Both the position numbers and the translations under genes were made by a program. Under the pieces are notes generated by a model. It did no database searches. It was not told the origin of the DNA and saw only the letters and a program-made list of their open reading frames with translations. Positions 6,541 to 7,317 of a DNA stretch of 7,317 bases are shown here, piece after piece. Source of the DNA: Bacilli bacterium (lineage in GTDB: Bacteria; Bacillota_I; Bacilli_A; ML615J-28; CAG-698); assembly GCA_028691905.1 (NCBI GenBank), contig JAQUYJ010000045.1, positions 1 through 7,317 of the forward strand, read 5' to 3'. Position 1 is the stretch's first letter; each line of letters starts with the position of its first letter.

Positions 6541-7317
6541 TCCTGTTTTACTTTTTTTAAATTATTGAAATTCAATTTCGCGATGTGATAAAGCACATTT
6601 TCATTTTTATCAGCAAGAATCAATTTTATTTTATCGTCGACAATGGAAGAAGCTCCCTTGGGAAGTTTATATTTATATTGCTTGGATAATTCTTTTATAT
6701 GCATCAGAAAGTGGTATCGAGCTATAATAGAAGCAGCAGCAACAGCGATATATTTGTTTTCCGCTTTTTCTATCAGTTTAACGTCGCGAATAACACCATT
6801 TTGTCCTTGCAGATAATTAAAATACAAGTGAGGTGTCGTAAAAGCATCAATTATAATATCATCGTAGTCAAGTTGCTTGTTCATCAATTTTGATATAGTT
6901 AGATTATGCAATACTGCCTTTATTTTGTTCATATTCATTGATTCTTTCGCAATTAAATCATTGTAACGTTCGTTTGTTAAAACAGTTACTTCGTGGGGAC
7001 AGATTGCCATGATTAAAGGAGCTGTTTGTTCGATTTTCCGATCGGTTATTTGCTTGGAATCTTTGATTCCCATTCTGGTCATTTCAAGTAATTTATCTTT
7101 CGGAACAAAACAGGCACAAACGACAATTCCTCCAAAGAAATCACCTGTACCTACTTCATCTGATCCAACGTAAGAAAAATTAAATGTTGGTATTACCTGC
7201 TGAGTATTTGGTACTGTAATTTTTGTTTCTATCCCCAATAAGGATTGTATTTCCTGAAAGAGTTGTGCAGTATTTTTACCTTGAAGAAGCAGTTTATTTG
7301 TCGTATAAATAGTAATG
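6510..7317 (-). CDS. rnhC: Ribonuclease HIII (5' end outside window)
   Basis: RNase HIII cuts the RNA strand of RNA-DNA hybrids such as R-loops and primers. The frame stays open to the right edge, so 268 residues are visible against about 310 in the family; some 40 N-terminal residues are missing. The visible start (KLLLQGKNTAQLFQEIQ) belongs to the TBP-like N-terminal domain that separates HIII from HII. YVGSDEVGTGDFFGG (catalytic Asp and Glu encoded near 7155-7160), IIIDAFT (Asp near 6848) and AVAAASIIAR (6717-6746) are the type 2 RNase H signatures. A TTG at 7236-7238 is only an internal Leu codon, not the start. The C-terminal tail after LNFNNLKKVK looks extended, and its last codons lie in the terminator hairpin of the opposing operon. 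The gene converges with rluD, with six bases between the two stops. Confidence 0.95.
   Translation of the reverse strand, partial: ITIYTTNKLLLQGKNTAQLFQEIQSLLGIETKITVPNTQQVIPTFNFSYVGSDEVGTGDFFGGIVVCACFVPKDKLLEMTRMGIKDSKQITDRKIEQTAPLIMAICPHEVTVLTNERYNDLIAKESMNMNKIKAVLHNLTISKLMNKQLDYDDIIIDAFTTPHLYFNYLQGQNGVIRDVKLIEKAENKYIAVAAASIIARYHFLMHIKELSKQYKYKLPKGASSIVDDKIKLILADKNENVLYHIAKLNFNNLKKVKQENKNTSIDCL

Noticed and set aside
6510..7238. A full-length RNase HIII starting at the TTG at 7238
   Set aside because: The frame continues to the window edge and encodes the expected TBP-like N-terminal domain. The TTG is an internal Leu codon.
1..7317. A mobile element, defence system, CRISPR array or structured RNA
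   Set aside because: No transposase, integrase, inverted-repeat ends, repeat array, tRNA-like fold or long non-coding stretch was seen. The only non-coding bases are a 2-nt gap and the six bases between the converging stops.

Overview
The window is an AT-rich stretch of a low-GC, Bacillota-type chromosome. It uses the standard bacterial code: TGA ends lspA and the gene before it, and every Trp I checked is TGG, so this is not a code-4 mollicute. Gene content and order (hisS-aspS-tcdA, lspA followed by a RluD-type synthase, an RNase HIII) fit the Bacillota. Erysipelotrichia or a neighbouring lineage is my best guess, but this is inference and no species is named.

Layout. Positions 1-6503 hold nine plus-strand genes packed without any real intergenic space: hisS (3' part only), aspS, a tcdA-like E1 enzyme, an 80-residue Cys-containing membrane protein, a dCMP deaminase, a membrane-anchored PDZ/Lon-type (S16) protease, a 128-residue three-helix membrane protein, lspA and an rluD-type pseudouridine synthase. 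Junctions range from a 14-nt overlap to a 2-nt gap. A strong hairpin and T-run at 6502-6540 close the unit. On the minus strand, rnhC (RNase HIII) runs in from beyond the right edge and converges on this terminator. Its stop codon lies inside the hairpin.

How the genes fit together. Four products serve translation: HisRS, AspRS, the ct6A-forming TcdA and a 23S rRNA pseudouridine synthase. Three act at or outside the membrane: the S16 protease, the unknown three-helix protein and the prolipoprotein signal peptidase. The deaminase feeds dUMP and hence dTTP synthesis. This looks like a housekeeping operon rather than an accessory island. I found no mobile element, CRISPR array, tRNA or rRNA gene, and no clear promoter.

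I see no convincing undescribed system. The points most worth a second look are the eroded HisRS signature at the left edge, the two uncharacterised small membrane proteins, the shortened TcdA, the His-rich loop of LspA and the overlap of the rnhC 3' end with the terminator.
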